A stretch of DNA of 64,000 bases from Pirellulales bacterium (GTDB lineage: Bacteria > Planctomycetota > Planctomycetia > Pirellulales > PALSA-1355). The notes beneath the pieces were generated by a model. It did not search any database, was not told the origin of the DNA, and worked only from the letters and a program-made list of their open reading frames with translations. Position numbers and translations under genes: made by a program. The stretch spans positions 124,001 through 188,000 of the forward strand of contig JALHMI010000002.1 of NCBI GenBank assembly GCA_022844125.1. The letters run 5' to 3'. Below are positions 62,128 through 64,000 of this stretch, piece by piece (position 1 is the stretch's first letter; each line of letters opens with the position of its first letter).

Positions 62128-63033
62128 CTAATCCCAGATGCCTTCGGGAATCGGCTTGGCTTCGACGACTTCAATCGCCACCTGATTGGGACCTTCGACG
62201 ATGAAGCTCTTCATCTTGAAGCCCGGCTTCTGACTGATGGGCTCGAGAATCTTCACGCCGGCCGCCTGCATCCGATCGTAAACCGGTTGGATCTCGCGAT
62301 ACGAAAAGCCGAGGCGATCAATCGGGCGTCCGCGCGTGGGTTGAATCTCCTTGAGCGGTTCGTCCGGCCACCAAGGTGGCGACGGCGAAACATCGGGCTT
62401 GCCGAAAAAGATCATCAGCACATTGTCGGCCTGGATGAAGTTCATCCAGATGCCGGCCAGGGTGTCCATGCTGCCCTTCGGCCTGGGACGGTTGGGAATT
62501 CTTGGCTTCAGTCCCAGGTGGGTCGCATACCAGTTCGTGGCCGCATTCACGTCATCACAAAAGAAGTGCACGTGGGCAAAGCGGTGATGCCCCATCGTAT
62601 TGATCTCAATCAGTTCCTTGTCCGGCCCGCTGAGATACATGTAGTAGTTGTCGGGGCCACCCAGCGGCGTGAGGGGCGTATGAATCGTTACGCCGTGTCG
62701 CTTCCACCACTCGTATTCATTCTTGACGTCGACTCCGCCCCAGCCGATGTGCCAGATTCCCGTGTTCAGGCGGCTGTCTGGCGGTTCGTCGACTTTGTTG
62801 AGCAGCAGGAACGATCGCTCGGTGAACAGTGCGTCACTGGCGCCGCGAAACTTGATCGGCACGGCGCCGAACACCCGGCTGTAGAATTTGAGCGAATCCT
62901 TAGGATTGGTGACGTTGAGCACGACGTGGTGAAATCGTGCGGGCTCATCGGCGATGACGTTAGAGGACGCAAGTACCGTAAAAAGAGCCGGGAGGAGGAT
63001 GGCCGTTGCACGAAGTGAAGCGAGGCGAATCAT
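62128..63033 (-). CDS. Exported VOC (glyoxalase/dioxygenase fold) protein
   Basis: 301 residues from the ATG at 63033; AGGAG is 7 nt upstream, while a frame to 63177 is open but has no such site. Signal peptide 1-28 (AILLPALFTVLASSNVIA). Two VOC units follow: FHHVVLNVTNPKDSLKFYSRVFG with IWHIGWGGVDVKNEYEWWKRHG, and FAHVHFFCDDVNAATNWYATHLG with LGFSYREIQPVYDRMQAAG. The His and Glu positions (HHV, HVHF, IEINT, IEVVE) can form the metal site of this superfamily. The substrate is unknown; secreted VOC proteins are unusual. 57 nt upstream of gspE, possibly unrelated. Confidence 0.85.
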   Translation of the reverse strand: MIRLASLRATAILLPALFTVLASSNVIADEPARFHHVVLNVTNPKDSLKFYSRVFGAVPIKFRGASDALFTERSFLLLNKVDEPPDSRLNTGIWHIGWGGVDVKNEYEWWKRHGVTIHTPLTPLGGPDNYYMYLSGPDKELIEINTMGHHRFAHVHFFCDDVNAATNWYATHLGLKPRIPNRPRPKGSMDTLAGIWMNFIQADNVLMIFFGKPDVSPSPPWWPDEPLKEIQPTRGRPIDRLGFSYREIQPVYDRMQAAGVKILEPISQKPGFKMKSFIVEGPNQVAIEVVEAKPIPEGIWD

Positions 63034-63173
63034 CCGCAAGTCTCCTGAGGCACGTTGTGGAGTGCGACGTGGAAGCGATCCGGCTGCAGGTATCCTTGTG
63101 CCAGTCCGCTCACCAATATAACTTCCGCACCGGCCGCTCGCACTCCGCAGAGGAGACTCTCTCTTGTCAACCG

Positions 63174-64000
63174 TCAAAAGCCGGTAAACCTGCTCTGAGC
63201 AACGCTGGTGCCGGGCAATATCTGGCCATTCGCATCACCAACGTATGCCCGAATTCGGTGGGCACCTGGGGCGATTGCAAAGAAGCCACCATCAGCGATT
63301 GTGGTGACTGGCGGGTTGTCATCCAACTGGACGTAGACTTGAGCACCGACTGGCAGCGTGCCGTTGACGTTATAGCGTACGCGCAGATAAGACGTTGTCG
63401 TGAAGCTGTTGTCCCAGGGTGTCAGTAAGACCACTCTGGGTGCGGACGGCGACGACTGAATAGGCGCAACCAGTCCTGCGACTTCGGGGCGACTCGCTTT
63501 CGCCGACGAGGGTGCCACGGCTCCTGCGACCGCGATACCATACTGCGCCCAGTTCTGAGCGTTCGTCAGTCCCCTGGCCGGTGAGCCGATTTCCGCCCTG
63601 TTGCGAGTGCCGAGTATCTCTGGATTGGTTTGCGGCACGATATAGTTTGCGGCTTGCTCGTGGTAGAAGACCTGGAAGTCGTCGCCCGCCATCCGGTTGT
63701 AGGAGTAGACACGCACGACGCTTTGCCGCGTGTAGTCGATGTAGTCCCCAGTCAGGCTCATCAGAATATTGACCGGTTTCTGAACCTTCGACGGCAACGA
63801 CGGTCCCGCGGGGACTTCCGTTGGCAGTTCAAACTTGACGTTGCGGAGTTCAATGATGCTGGTCGCTGTGGGCAAACCCTCTTGTGGGGGCGAAACCAGA
63901 ACATTGATGTAGTTCTTCAATACCGAGTTCGAGATTACCGTAGGCTTACCACTTCCAAACTGGCTGCTGTCGTTCGTCGGAGCTCTGATCCCCAAATACA
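63174..64000 (-). CDS. Secreted-looking protein of unknown family (5' end cut by window edge)
   Basis: At least 275 residues; the frame is still open at the right edge, so the N-terminus lies outside the window. The visible part is beta-rich (RNVKFELPTEV, QVFYHEQAANYIVPQ) with a Pro/Ser/Ala linker and a C-terminal beta domain (SYLRVRYNVNGTLPVGAQVYVQLDD, GAHRIRAYVGDANG). The tail resembles an Ig-like fold that presents a polypeptide domain. I cannot name a family. Same strand as the VOC gene, 140 nt upstream of it. Confidence 0.6.
   Translation of the reverse strand, partial: YLGIRAPTNDSSQFGSGKPTVISNSVLKNYINVLVSPPQEGLPTATSIIELRNVKFELPTEVPAGPSLPSKVQKPVNILMSLTGDYIDYTRQSVVRVYSYNRMAGDDFQVFYHEQAANYIVPQTNPEILGTRNRAEIGSPARGLTNAQNWAQYGIAVAGAVAPSSAKASRPEVAGLVAPIQSSPSAPRVVLLTPWDNSFTTTSYLRVRYNVNGTLPVGAQVYVQLDDNPPVTTIADGGFFAIAPGAHRIRAYVGDANGQILPGTSVAQSRFTGF

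Overview
The window looks like chromosomal DNA of a planctomycete, most likely of the Pirellulales type. The reasons are family content: a DUF1549/DUF1553 cytochrome protein with a DUF1501 partner, a DUF1559 pseudopilin, two BBP7 beta-barrel proteins, a formylglycine sulfatase, and two large secreted proteins carrying an LE-x-R-x-L type N-terminal motif. The DNA is GC-rich and I saw no insertion sequence, phage gene or CRISPR array.

Layout. 1-4361 (minus): aa3-type cytochrome oxidase operon, subunits II, I, III and a IV-like membrane protein that runs off the left edge. 4573-5454: 2,4-dienoyl-CoA reductase-like SDR. 5656-6526: methyltransferase with a probable frameshift at its start. 6578-11243 (plus): nitric oxide cluster of protoglobin, monohaem c-type protein, quinol NO reductase and cupin, behind a near-consensus promoter overlapped by a 12-bp palindrome. 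11320-15142: tRNA-Ser, a small basic protein with its own terminator, a secreted metallopeptidase-like protein and the first BBP7 protein. 15244-22533 (minus): a 2429-residue protein with six Calx-beta units, one SdrD_B unit and about fourteen Ig-like units. 23186-28481: DUF3467 protein, second BBP7 protein, myo-inositol oxygenase, a phosphodiesterase-like protein and a pair of paralogous small lipoproteins with matching promoters. 28590-34762 (minus): DUF1549/1553 - DUF1501 - ThuA - family 5 uracil-DNA glycosylase.

34944-38326: cardiolipin synthase, YghO-like GNAT protein and a free-standing acyl carrier protein. 38421-44360: a helical-repeat membrane protein, a coiled-coil protein, a choloylglycine-hydrolase-like Ntn enzyme, a DUF885 protein and a YbaK-like deacylase. 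44638: tRNA-Lys. 45038-50207 (plus): HlyD adaptor, double-ATPase/permease fusion and second permease, an ABC exporter laid out like E. coli yhiI-rbbA-yhhJ. 50214-52478: PQQ sugar dehydrogenase-like secreted protein. 52765-53469: SIMPL-domain protein. 53491-62070 (minus): compact type II secretion/type IV pilus-like operon of GspE, GspF, a double-length GspF, three minor pseudopilin-like proteins, a DUF1559 pseudopilin and a sulfatase, mostly joined by 4-nt overlaps. 62128-64000: secreted VOC protein and a gene cut by the right edge.

The most unusual items are the operon with two tandem GspF units in one chain plus a further GspF and no visible secretin, the NO cluster, the helical-repeat protein, and the duplicated lipoprotein/promoter module. 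All function calls are read from sequence alone.
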